From Skeletonema tropicum (lineage: Eukaryota; Bacillariophyta; Thalassiosirophyceae; Thalassiosirales; Thalassiosiraceae): a stretch of DNA of 64,000 nt. Both the position numbers and the translations under genes were made by a program. The stretch's first letter is position 1; the number at the start of each line of letters is the position of its first letter. The stretch is from contig CM074127.1 in the NCBI GenBank assembly GCA_037178625.1, positions 5,518,001 to 5,582,000 on the forward strand, read 5' to 3'. The notes below the pieces were generated by a model. It was given only the letters and a program-made list of their open reading frames with translations, was not told where the DNA came from and did not search any database. Shown here one piece after another: positions 1 to 9,320 of the stretch.

Positions 1-1232
1 TGTTTCCGACTTGATCTCAAGATACTATTGCTCTCACTCTCAATAATATCAGTCTGGCTTTTCTCTACTCCCTTGGAAGTGCAATCATTGAGTACCTTAC
101 ATAGCTCACTCATCACAGGACGGGCCCAAAGATCTCTTGATAAGCCACTCTTGATGATGTCTTGAATTGGCTGAGGCCATCTTCGTTTAATGGCAAGGGT
201 CTTGCTATCAAATGTCGATAAGGCCCTTTCAAGCTCTTTCCTCTGCTTGTACTTGGCAAATGGCTTCTTCAGATTCATGATCTCCCATAACACGACAGAA
301 AACGAATATACATCAGCCTTGAGATTATAAGGTTGATGAAAGAGCACTTCAGGTGAAGTATATCTTGGAGTTCCCGAGTCACTCATCTCATGTACGTCCT
401 CGTAGGCATCCCCATGCTGAGGCATGAACCTAGCCAGGCCGAAATCGAACAACTTGAGGTTTCCCTCTTTGTCGAATCCAACATTGTTTGGCTTGAGATC
501 ACGAAAGATGATACCTTGAGAATGTAGGTAATCAACTGCCCCTGCTAGAGAAGCAGCCACACGTATCCGACTGTGAAGGGATCCACCTTCATCAACATCA
601 ACTGATATTGTGGCCGACTTCTCCATCTCCAACTTGTCTAAAGCCCCGCCGCTGTAGCTCTTGTGCAATGACTTGAATGATCTGGACGAATCAAAAGAGT
701 TCTCATCCCAACCTTTGATTTTATCAGCCAAAGTACAATCTAGCTTCTCCAAGATGATGAAGAACTCGGATGCACCGTCGAGAAAGGCGTCGTGGCGGCT
801 AGCAACTACACCATGAAGCTTGACGATATTCGGGTGAGACAGAGTCGCTAACATCTCAGTTTCGTGAATAATGTCTTGAGCTGCACAGGGGAAAAGGTCT
901 GTATCATCAGAATCCTCCAACTTCTCCTTGAGGCATTTCATCACGTACTTGGCACCGTTCTTCAAGGACTTGGCGGTCGCTTCTCTCTGCTTGATTTGTT
1001 CGTCTGTGTAAATGTCTGATTGATCAGCACACAAGTTAAAGTCTTGAATGTCGTACACAAAAGAGAACGAGCCTGCTCCAACTCTTCTGCCTAGGATGAT
1101 CTCATCTTTCCGGAACGGTGCAATTGAGTCCATTGGTGAACGGCCAAAGGTCTTGTGGAAGTCATCACTGCTCCTTTTTGCAAGGTCAGTAGCCTTGACG
1201 CGCTTATTGTGGATGCTCCAGTCTTCCACCAT
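1..1232 (-). CDS. Ser/Thr protein kinase, tandem copy 1 (3' end outside window)
   Basis: A minus-strand reading frame stays open from the ATG at 1232 to the window edge. It aligns along its whole length with the kinase at 2705-4207. It begins MVEDWSIHNK like that copy and has the glycine loop, the FRDLKPNN catalytic loop, DFGLARF and the GTPRYTSPEV activation segment. Two length differences from copy 2 are in frame: a longer insert between the kinase lobes near 605-640 (extra residues KLEMEKSATI) and a 3-bp difference near 50. The reading frame is therefore kept and the gene looks functional. An in-frame stop lies upstream of the start with no other ATG between, so 1232 is the start. Substrate unknown. 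The C-terminal tail is missing only because the window ends. Confidence 0.85.
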   Translation of the reverse strand, partial: MVEDWSIHNKRVKATDLAKRSSDDFHKTFGRSPMDSIAPFRKDEIILGRRVGAGSFSFVYDIQDFNLCADQSDIYTDEQIKQREATAKSLKNGAKYVMKCLKEKLEDSDDTDLFPCAAQDIIHETEMLATLSHPNIVKLHGVVASRHDAFLDGASEFFIILEKLDCTLADKIKGWDENSFDSSRSFKSLHKSYSGGALDKLEMEKSATISVDVDEGGSLHSRIRVAASLAGAVDYLHSQGIIFRDLKPNNVGFDKEGNLKLFDFGLARFMPQHGDAYEDVHEMSDSGTPRYTSPEVLFHQPYNLKADVYSFSVVLWEIMNLKKPFAKYKQRKELERALSTFDSKTLAIKRRWPQPIQDIIKSGLSRDLWARPVMSELCKVLNDCTSKGVEKSQTDIIESESNSILRSSRK

Positions 1233-1752
1233 TATGATGTTGTTGGTAGTGTTTGGTTGCTTTGCTTCAGAATGAGAATTTATTTTTTTATGATTATGTT
1301 GCCTTGGTCAGCGGGTGGGTCAGCATCGCATGCTGCGCTGGAAGCCAAAGAATGTAAGTAAATGTGGAAAAGAAACAGAAATGTACAATAAATGTGGAAA
1401 AGAACCCCCTCTGCCCTCTGAGTTGCAACTGAGGCACTCACAGATGTCAGATTTATTGTTTGAGTACGAGAAGATAAACTTTTACATATTGTAGGAATAA
1501 AATACATAGGAAAAGATTTTACATTCGGTCTTCGGTTCAATCCTGAGGACTGCACACTTCCGTAGGTACCTTGGAGTACCTGTTTGCTGCTTTTACGCTG
1601 CATCAAAATAAAAGTGTCTGGTGACCACTATACATATCGTACTTATAACTTACTCTGGCACCTCAAAATACATCGGCCTCATCCTTGAGTACCTGTTAGA
1701 CACCAGATGGGCGATTACCTACAAATCAACGTAGGTAGGAACACGAACTACA
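1233..1752. other. Spacer upstream of kinase copy 1
   Basis: No supported gene. It holds the 5' flank of kinase copy 1. A block beginning CCTGTTTGCTGCTTTTAC near 1579 recurs at about 4530 upstream of kinase copy 2, and again at 2311 next to the inverted-repeat element, so it belongs to the duplicated kinase unit. Confidence 0.5.
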
Positions 1753-2310
1753 TACAGTCGAGTAGCACGAACAGTACCCCGCCCCCTAACTTTGCCTGTA
1801 CCCCCCCTCCAAATCTCAGCCTAGAGTAAAGTTTTGTACCCCCCTCACCGACATAATTGTAGGGCTCTTATTTATTAGGTAAACGCTTAGGTTAGGACCA
1901 TTGAACACACATCTATCTTAATGAATACCTTACTACTTCTTTCTTTTGTGTTGAGGACAGGGAACGCCATGCTGAAGACAACATTTCTTGCACATTTTGC
2001 TCGAGCACATCTTGTTCCCTACAGCAGACTTGCATTAGACGCAAGTCACTTTTCTGTTTTTCTTCACAATCTTGTAGTATGTTTGGAATTTATTGCACTG
2101 GTATGAATGGAACGGACTGTAACTCCAGTGCTTCATTTAATTCAGTAGTACACAAGATGCAATTCATAGTAGTAGCATGTGCAAAGTCCTCCGACATTGT
2201 GTGGTGGATGTCGACATAGGTTGTGATTTTCGAGTTGTACCCCCCCAGAACTCAGCCTAGCCAAAATTTCTGTACCCCCCGGGGGGTACTGTTCGTGCTA
2301 CTCGACTGTA
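1753..2310. mobile_element. Miniature inverted-repeat element, 558 bp
   Basis: The two ends are perfect inverted repeats of 28 bp (1753-1780 and 2283-2310), each beginning TACAGTCGAGTAGCACG when read inward. The outermost TA on both sides would fit a TA target duplication as in Tc1/mariner-type elements, but this is inference. There is no transposase; the 61-codon frame at 1921-2106 looks like nothing. Just inside each end lies a related block, CTCAGCCTAG followed by TGTACCCCC (about 1815-1843 and 2250-2280). The element sits between the duplicated kinase genes. It is most likely a non-autonomous DNA transposon. Confidence 0.65.
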
Positions 2311-2704
2311 CCTGTTTGCTTCTTTTACGCTGCATCGAAAAAAGACGTCTGTTGACCACGTTGTCTGAGTGGCAAATCGAATAAGGATCACTGGTAATCA
2401 AAGGTTCAGGCCTTCTTGCTTCCAATCAATGATTGCATCGAACTTAGCTATGAGAAGTAGTTAGATATGTTATTTTTTTAGTTGCTACTCTCTATCTCTA
2501 ATAAGTAGAGACAAGAGTGTCAGTAGACACCTCTTATCTCTCTAAAGAGAGATGTGTACATAGCTAGAAGTACTCCTATTTCGGTTCCTCAATATTCAGC
2601 CAAGAACAAGCTAAGCCTACTCAACTTATTTTGCAAGCCGGAAGGTCAAAGGAGATCCTCGACAGATCAATTGTAGAACATATTTCTGAATTAGTGATTT
2701 TATG

Positions 2705-4207
2705 CTATCTTCCTACAAACTGTGTTTTACCCCGAAGGACTCTCCACGCCTCCCTTCTCTCTTTCTCTCGGAGTAAATAATCTTCAAAAGAGCTGTCCAG
2801 ACTGTGTATACTTATACTTTGTTCCCATTTATCTCCTTCTTCACGTAAAAACTCTTCATAAGAGAAATTTTCAGCAGCAGATCCAAAGGTGTCCGTGGTC
2901 GAAGAAGTTGACTTGTCAGAGTTGAATGACGACCGCAATTTTCGCAAGCCTCTCTTGGATGATAGACGACGAAGGAAGTTCTCGCTACCTTGTTTCCAAC
3001 TTGCTCTCAAGATACTATTGCTTTCACTCTCAATAATATTAGTGCTCTGGCAATCCTCTACTCCCTTGGAAGTGCAATCATTGAGTACCTTACATAGCTC
3101 ACTCATCACAGGACGGGCCCAAAGATCTCTGGATAAGCCACTCTTGATGATGTCTTGAATTGGTTGAGGCCATCTTCGTTTAATGGCAAGGGTCTTGCTA
3201 TTAAACGTCGATAAGGCCCTTTCAAGTTCTTTCCTCTGCTTGTACTTGGCAAATGGCTTCTTCAGATTCATGATCTCCCATAACACGACAGAAAACGAAT
3301 ATACATCAGCCTTGAGATTGTAAGGTTGATGAAAGAGCACTTCAGGTGAAGTATATCTTGGAGTTCCCGAGTCACTCATCTCGTGTACGTCCTCGTAGGC
3401 ATCCCCATGCTGAGGCATGAACCTAGCCAGGCCGAAATCGAACAACTTGAGGTTTCCCTCTTTGTCGAATCCAACATTGTTTGGCTTGAGATCACGAAAG
3501 ATGATACCTTGAGAATGTAGGTAATCAACTGCCCCTGCGAGAGAAGCAGCCACACGTATCCGACTGTGAAGGGATCCACCTTCATCTTCATCAACATCAA
3601 CTGATGTCTCGTCTAAAGCCCCACCGCTGAAGCTCTTGCGCAATGACTTGAATGATCTGGATGAGTCAAAAGAGTTCTTATCCCAAGCTTTGATTTTATC
3701 AGCCAAAGTACAATCTAGCTTCTCCAAGATGATGAAGAACTCGGATGCACCGTCGAGAAAGGCGTCGTGGCGGCTAGCAACTACACCATGAAGCTTGACG
3801 ATATTCGGGTGAGACAGAGTCGCTAACATCTCAGTTTCGTGAATAATGTCTTGAGCTGCACAGAGGAAAAGGTCTGTATCATCAGAATCCTCCAACTTCT
3901 CCTTGAGGCATTTCATCACGTACTTGGCACCGTTCTTCAAGGACTTGGCGGTCGCTTCTCTCTGCTTGATTTGTTCGTCTGTGTAAATGTCTGATTGATC
4001 AGCACACAAGTTAAAGTCTTGAATGTCGTACACAAAAGAGAACGAGCCAGCTCCAACTCTTCTGCCTAGGATGATCTCATCTTTCCGGAACGGTGCAATT
4101 GAGTCCATTGGTGAACGGCCAAAGGTCTTGTGGAAGTCATCACTGCTCCTTTTTGCAAGGTCAGTAGCCTTGACGCGCTTATTGTGGATGCTCCAGTCTT
4201 CCACCAT
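2705..4207 (-). CDS. Ser/Thr protein kinase, tandem copy 2
   Basis: A 500-residue protein kinase. Visible motifs are: glycine loop VGAGSFSFVY (51-60), ATP-binding Lys99 in YVMK, C-helix Glu124, catalytic loop FRDLKPNN with Asp239, DFG at 257-259, and the activation segment GTPRYTSPEV with SPE in place of APE. The HRD His is replaced by Phe. An acidic Ser-rich insert (about 180-212) separates the lobes, and a basic Ser-rich tail follows the domain. The overall pattern resembles plant and stramenopile TKL-like kinases; the substrate is unknown. The frame can be extended upstream to 4324, but only from a TTG codon. ATG 4207 is the start conserved with copy 1. Confidence 0.9.
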   Translation of the reverse strand: MVEDWSIHNKRVKATDLAKRSSDDFHKTFGRSPMDSIAPFRKDEIILGRRVGAGSFSFVYDIQDFNLCADQSDIYTDEQIKQREATAKSLKNGAKYVMKCLKEKLEDSDDTDLFLCAAQDIIHETEMLATLSHPNIVKLHGVVASRHDAFLDGASEFFIILEKLDCTLADKIKAWDKNSFDSSRSFKSLRKSFSGGALDETSVDVDEDEGGSLHSRIRVAASLAGAVDYLHSQGIIFRDLKPNNVGFDKEGNLKLFDFGLARFMPQHGDAYEDVHEMSDSGTPRYTSPEVLFHQPYNLKADVYSFSVVLWEIMNLKKPFAKYKQRKELERALSTFNSKTLAIKRRWPQPIQDIIKSGLSRDLWARPVMSELCKVLNDCTSKGVEDCQSTNIIESESNSILRASWKQGSENFLRRLSSKRGLRKLRSSFNSDKSTSSTTDTFGSAAENFSYEEFLREEGDKWEQSISIHSLDSSFEDYLLREKERREAWRVLRGKTQFVGR

Positions 4208-5199
4208 TATGATGTTGTTGGTAGTGTTTGGTTGCTTTGCTTCGGAATGCAATGATGTTGCCTCGCTTGATCCAACGGGTGGGTGTAGCAGGAGCTTGCA
4301 TTGCCTTGAGCTCCGGAAGCACAAAATCTTTCATGCAAATTGTGGCACACGGCTCGCACAATCAAAGAACCATGAAATGGCACTCAAAAGGCTAGGACAT
4401 ATTTCAGTGTTGGAAGATTTTACTTTACGTAGGAATACAATATGAGAAAACTCGGAACATTTGTTTTTGCTAGAGCAGTCTTGATTCCATTTAGGAATAA
4501 GTATTTGAGTAAGAACCCCTCAATGGACCTGTTTGCTGCTTTTACTCGACATCAAAATTTTAATGTCTTTTGACCACCTACAAGGGTAGATAGATAGATA
4601 GATAGATAGATTATTTTATTCACTACTCCCTAGACACCTGTGTCAGTAGAGAAAGAAGAATTTATATAAGCACCACCTATATACTCCGATTGGCTCCCAA
4701 ATGCTTTCGACCACCTCATACTTGAGTATCTGTTCATCTATGCGGCACAACGAGGACGAAATCACATTTTAGTGACAGAAGTCGATCAATTACATAGGAA
4801 TTTGATATAGACAAATTTGGTTCACCTAATTTAGTTGAAAACGAATCACGTAAGTGATTTAAAATTTAGGAATTAGTAATATGTTTTTGTGTACCTGCTG
4901 TCGCCACATCTAAATACTTAGGAGTACGAAACTTGTCTTTCTAGCTCGAATACCGCAAAGACACAATTATGATTCCTTCTATTGAAGTACCTCATCCATC
5001 ATATTTTACCACATCACAAACAAATCCTTTCAACAACCAAGGCCGAAGGCCCAAGGCCCAGCCAAGTGTTGTTCGTTTCCACTTCCACCGAAGGAACATT
5101 ATGTAGCTATTTATTTCTTGACGCTCAATCTCAATTGATCGGTATCAGTAACGAAGTTGCATATAAGCAAAAAAAAGAAGCAAGAGAGCAAGAATTAAG
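4208..5199. other. Intergenic region between divergent kinase and Ser-rich genes
   Basis: No supported gene. It contains the shared upstream block of the kinase duplication (about 4530-4580), a TAGA microsatellite and the motif TACGTAGGAAT at 4426-4436. Promoters of the two divergent neighbours presumably lie here, but I recognise no clear core promoter. Confidence 0.4.
4587..4611. repeat. (TAGA)n microsatellite
   Basis: About six uninterrupted TAGA tetranucleotide units lie in the spacer between the kinase and the Ser-rich gene. Confidence 0.9.
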
Positions 5200-6351
5200 A
5201 TGGAAAAGATGATCACCTCTCCAACTCCTACTCCATCCCCCCAAAACACTACCATTCCAAACGAGGATCGCATTTATCGGCTTGATAATTTGCTTGCATC
5301 CGATTCTCCTGAGACAAAGGTAAAGGTCCAGTGCACAGAGGATGATGCTATAAATCTTGATGAGCTGCTCCGTGATCGTGACAATGATGCCGATGAGTTG
5401 GCGGATCAATCTCTGTCTCAACACAACTTATCAACCTCTCCGTCTCCTCCGCTGCCTTCGGCGCCGCTGTGTCCAATCTCTAGAAGGAACACATACGATG
5501 AAGATGAAGGGGCTGTACATTGGTTCAAACCACCTTCAGCCAAACCAGGTGACTTCCTCGCAAACTCTATCAGTAGGGTCCCCAGCAAGTCAATTCTGAA
5601 GAAGGTATCAAGTTATGGCAAATTTGATGCGTCCGCATCATTAGAAACCAGCAAAACTTTAAGCTTAAGCAAGAGTAGCGTATCCATGGATTCAGCGGCA
5701 ATTTCCGCCATAAGAAAGGGCAAAAAGAAGCCTTCATTTCTGAATATGAGTACAGCATCTGCCAGTTCTGACCGTTCAGAAATTAGTGGTGTATCTTCAT
5801 ACGGTATTGGTTTGGATCTTGACGATTTGTCAACCTCGGTTCATTCGCCTCGAGGGCAAAACACTGGTTTTTGTCGCTTCGATGAAAACGATGCAGATCG
5901 AGCGGCTGGATCAGCTTTAAATTCATTGGACTTGTCAAGAGCTGGCAAAAAGATGAATCGCTCAGTCTCATTTACCTCAGTAGATGTTCGTGAATACGAT
6001 CGAACCATTGGCGACAACCCATCTTGTCGATCAGGGCCTCCTCTGAGTCTAGACTGGTCCTACTCGAAGAAGTTTGAGCAGCCAAAAACACTTGATCAGT
6101 ACGAGATAGAGCGACAAGACCGTGCCAATAGCCTCAGTCAGCTACATGTCACCAAGTACCGCAGAAGGAACTTGCTATCATTCAACTGGGGTCACTCAGA
6201 AGAAGAAATGAAGAGTGCACGTCGAGAAACGAAGAAGTTGCAGCGACAGAGGAGTATGACACAAATGCTCTTACCTTTACACATGGCCCATGAGGCTCTT
6301 ATCAGTGTCAAGGGTATCGTAGCCAAGAAAAGCAGGAAGCAGGATGCATGA
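5200..6351 (+). CDS. Ser-rich protein with VREYDRTIGDNP motif, unknown function
   Basis: A 383-residue protein of unknown function, starting at ATG 5200. It is rich in Ser, Asp, Lys and Arg and looks largely disordered, with no membrane segment. The recognisable part is near residues 250-285, where SVSFTSVDVREYDRTIGDNP is followed by GPPLSLDWSY. From memory this short block is shared by many diatom and stramenopile proteins of unknown role. The C-terminus (about 300-383) is basic and likely helical. Many RxxS sites suggest phosphorylation, which is inference. The gene is free-standing, with no operon-like context. Confidence 0.75.
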   Translation: MEKMITSPTPTPSPQNTTIPNEDRIYRLDNLLASDSPETKVKVQCTEDDAINLDELLRDRDNDADELADQSLSQHNLSTSPSPPLPSAPLCPISRRNTYDEDEGAVHWFKPPSAKPGDFLANSISRVPSKSILKKVSSYGKFDASASLETSKTLSLSKSSVSMDSAAISAIRKGKKKPSFLNMSTASASSDRSEISGVSSYGIGLDLDDLSTSVHSPRGQNTGFCRFDENDADRAAGSALNSLDLSRAGKKMNRSVSFTSVDVREYDRTIGDNPSCRSGPPLSLDWSYSKKFEQPKTLDQYEIERQDRANSLSQLHVTKYRRRNLLSFNWGHSEEEMKSARRETKKLQRQRSMTQMLLPLHMAHEALISVKGIVAKKSRKQDA

Positions 6352-6956
6352 AGAAAGATGTGCAAGAGATAATATAATGTATGAACTTAGCTAGTGCTGC
6401 ATGCAGCAAACGATTAAAGAGATAATGTCGCCTCTGAGAGGCCCACCAGAGACATACAGAGATACTAAATTCCTGTTATTACTAGAACTAGTGCACGGAA
6501 GAACTTCCCGCCCACAGATCATTACCAGTTGCTTTCGCTATCGTACTTGCGCTTAGCCTTCCTCAACTGTCTCCTAAATTTCAGTCTCAATACAGGTACT
6601 TAGTACTCCTAGAGGTCTAAGTTTCGGTGCAGTGGCCCCAATAAGTATTGTACCACATCCAAGGAATATGAATATATAGTGAACGATGATAGTGAATAAA
6701 TAGGTAGTGAATGATTTAGTGGCCCCAACCGAAGAAAGTCCTCCTTTTGCAAATCACTTAGAGCTAAAACTCCTAAATATACGGTTAAGTAGAGGTTAAA
6801 GTTGATGGTTTAGTTGAATCCTTTTCGCGAGTGATGGTATTTAGGGTACCGTTATTAGCTGAACATTCAGGCTTCGCGCTGACGATTCCCTAACCTTGTC
6901 TCCACTAACAGTTTAGATACGTTACTGTCTTCTTGTAAGACAAAAATAAGTAGAGA
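6352..6956. other. Intergenic spacer with a dispersed repeat
   Basis: No gene recognised. Contains one copy of the dispersed ATAATGTCGCCTCT repeat at 6421-6482; the remainder is AT-rich unique sequence. Confidence 0.4.
6421..6482 (+). repeat. Dispersed repeat (GATAATGTCGCCTCT family), copy 1
   Basis: The block GATAATGTCGCCTCT, then GGCCCAC and an AAATT(C/T)CTGTTA end, recurs at 11285-11400 and 22172-22278. This copy is shorter and more diverged. It lies about 70 bp beyond the stop codon of the Ser-rich gene. Confidence 0.6.
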
Positions 6957-7259
6957 TTGCTTGAACAATTGGCTACAGATCCTGGAGTTGTGCAAGTTTT
7001 AACTTCAAGAGAATTAGTTGTGGGCTGTTTGGGTGAAATGGATCCTATAGATGATCGTCTTATGCAAAAGAAGCAACAAGAAGGTACATGTTTACTAGGC
7101 TATAATACAAATCATGGGTTGAGGATCGATATTAAGTTACGGACTGATGATTTGAGTGGCTTTAGACCGTACAATGAGCTTGCATCGACACTAATCCATG
7201 AGTTATCACACAACTGGGTGTCAGAGCGTTGCTTTCACCAAGAGTACTATGTAGAGTAG
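6957..7259 (+). pseudogene. WLM-type zinc metalloprotease fragment
   Basis: The translated block has the features of the WLM (Wss1-like) metalloprotease domain: a VVGCLGEMDP stretch, LLGYNTNHGLRIDIKLR, then GFRPYNELASTLIHELSHN with the zinc-binding HELSH at about residues 81-85. Wss1/SPRTN-like proteases act on DNA-protein crosslinks. The frame opens just after a TAG at 6951 and has no ATG before the domain begins. It also ends about 15 residues after HELSHN, before the rest of the metal site. No following exon is visible before the opposite-strand gene. It is most likely a gene relic, though an exon with an unusual structure is possible. Confidence 0.6.
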
Positions 7260-7401
7260 TTTTTGCCCCTTATCCATTTATTTGTATCTTCCATACTCTT
7301 TATTTGTCTAATTTGTCGAATGAATGAGCAATGTCCAGCCCCTGTTCTGCATTCCTATTCCACTAAAAGGCACTAGTCACCCCCCTCCCCCCTGCAGTGC
7401 C

Positions 7402-8327
7402 TTAGTAGAATTTCCTCATCGAGCCAGCCTCTTCAACCGGCTCATAGCCGGGATGTAGGTCTGGATGGATCAGCTCCATCCTATCATGTTCATACTTACT
7501 GGATTTCACCCGCACACCACTGTAATAACCATGTGTACTCGGTCCAATGAGAAATCCACACCTGTCAATTAGAAACATCATCAGTTCTTTGATTGATCCT
7601 TTGCCACTTTTTGCACTCTCTTGTACTGTTGATGCAAGAGTTTGAAGATTGCTCTGCCCACCATCTTCCTCACTACCACTCTCCTCACCACTATCTTCAC
7701 TACTACTTTCCTCACCACTCATCGCACAACTTTCTTCACAACTCTCCTCACTTCCCTTAATAACGATTCTACCGTATTCCATAGAAATTTCATCAATGTC
7801 TTTATCATTTGCAATAGTGCAAACTGTAAGAAGTACATTTGATACGTTAGGCTTACTAAAGTGAGATCCTACTTGTCGGTGAATACCAGCCCTACAAGCC
7901 TCACTATAATCAGCTTTTCTGCATCCTCTTGGGCCTGAGACAGAGACAAGCAAGATTGCAAATTATTAAGATGACATGTTTGTAAATGCAATGACAAAAA
8001 TCTCTGATACATACCTTCTCCACTGAGGATATATTGTTTGAGCCTATCTTTCTTGTCTGCAACAGTAATACGACTATATGATAGACCCGCCACAATCAAT
8101 AGGCCCTCTACTCCATTACATCCAATATCATCAACAACCTCAGGATCCAACTTACGTACGTCCTCTTTGGTGAAAGACAGAATACGCTTGCCATTGAGCC
8201 TGTAATTTTTCAACCTCTTTCGTAATGTTTCTGGAAAGACACATGGTCCATCCTCATCATTCTTCTGGTATTTATTACACCAGGCTTTCCACCCATTGCC
8301 TGTAACTTCCCTCTCAATGGTTGTGTT
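7402..8327 (-). pseudogene. Acidic protein gene fragment, two exons, no start codon found
   Basis: Two minus-strand open segments (8327-8015 and 7934-7402) join in frame through an 80-bp intron, 7935-8014, with a GTATGT donor and a CTGTCTCAG acceptor. The junction reads LSGEGPRGCRKADYSEACR. The joined product has a basic N-terminal half, a run of Glu, Ser and Gly (about residues 200-230) and a C-terminal half ending EEAGSMRKFY. I do not recognise a domain. Upstream the frame is closed by TAG at 8328-8330, and no ATG precedes it. A different frame (to 8392) continues with LNVIESPPVVFSCLVMIRGG, so a frameshift or a missed upstream exon is likely. Confidence 0.5.
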
Positions 8328-9320
8328 CTATTCCCACCTCTAATCATGACGAGACAACTGAACACGACAGGAGGGCTCTCAATAACATTCAAGGATCGTT
8401 TTGTACCGTGGAGTTGTCAATAGAGATCCGATGCCACTGCCTACACGACCATCGGCGAACTCAACCTTCACATAAGACCAACACATCATGACCATTTACA
8501 GAGCAACTCCGATGGTTTCGTCATTCAAATCAATCTTGCCATCCGATAAAAACGATATGAAAGATATATTATAGGTGATTGATGATGTAGGGGTCGTGGT
8601 AGGGTAACGTTTACATCGATTGGGGTGGAATAGGTGCACATATGTCTCCGAAGAAGGCTGTTGTTATGGCGCTACATTTCTTCTGAATAGATCAGAGTGG
8701 AATCTTCAACATCTTATTACGGCTCATCGATTTCAATAAATTAATATTCGACGGATAAAGCTGCAAATTGTCACTGCTGACATCGTTGGAATGCGCAAAG
8801 TGTATTCTCTCTTATGAGATGGATGTTTATCTGCATGCATTTATGTCGAATAACACGGATCTGTGGGCCTCATATATTATATTATGCAACAAAAAGATAT
8901 ATCAATCAATTATATGTGTCTAAAGTTCATTATTTTAACAGTGTTTGTTGTCGATAGTGCCGAAATATTTGTTACAACACCATCGTTCATTGCTCATGAG
9001 GAGTATTGAGACACATTCAGTGCACTTATTGGCTTGCATTTTACATCATATGTAAAAATCGGTACATACCAGCAAGCTGCTCCATACATTCATAAATATC
9101 AATACAGGCATCACGAGCATTATATCTTTGATATAAATGCACCATGCTTAGTAAAGTACGCTGATCGGGCGGAAATCCCATGGTGATGATGTGCATGATG
9201 GTCGTTGGCGCCACTTTGGTACCGCTTCTTGGACGATTCCTACGTACACAAAAAAATCTACAGACGGTATTTCTAACCTTTCCCGGACTATATTAGTGGT
9301 CATTATCATGCAACCCAACC
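8328..9320. other. Intergenic region with no recognised gene
   Basis: Apart from the shifted-frame remnant at 8330-8392, I see no coding signal. The motif ATTCCTACGTA occurs at 9236-9246, just upstream of the amidase gene. Confidence 0.4.

Noticed and set aside
2340..2405. tRNA-like segment (GTCTGAGTGGCAA with GGTTCAGGCC)
   Set aside because: The anticodon and acceptor stems do not pair, and box B is imperfect. At most it is a degenerate tRNA-like piece.
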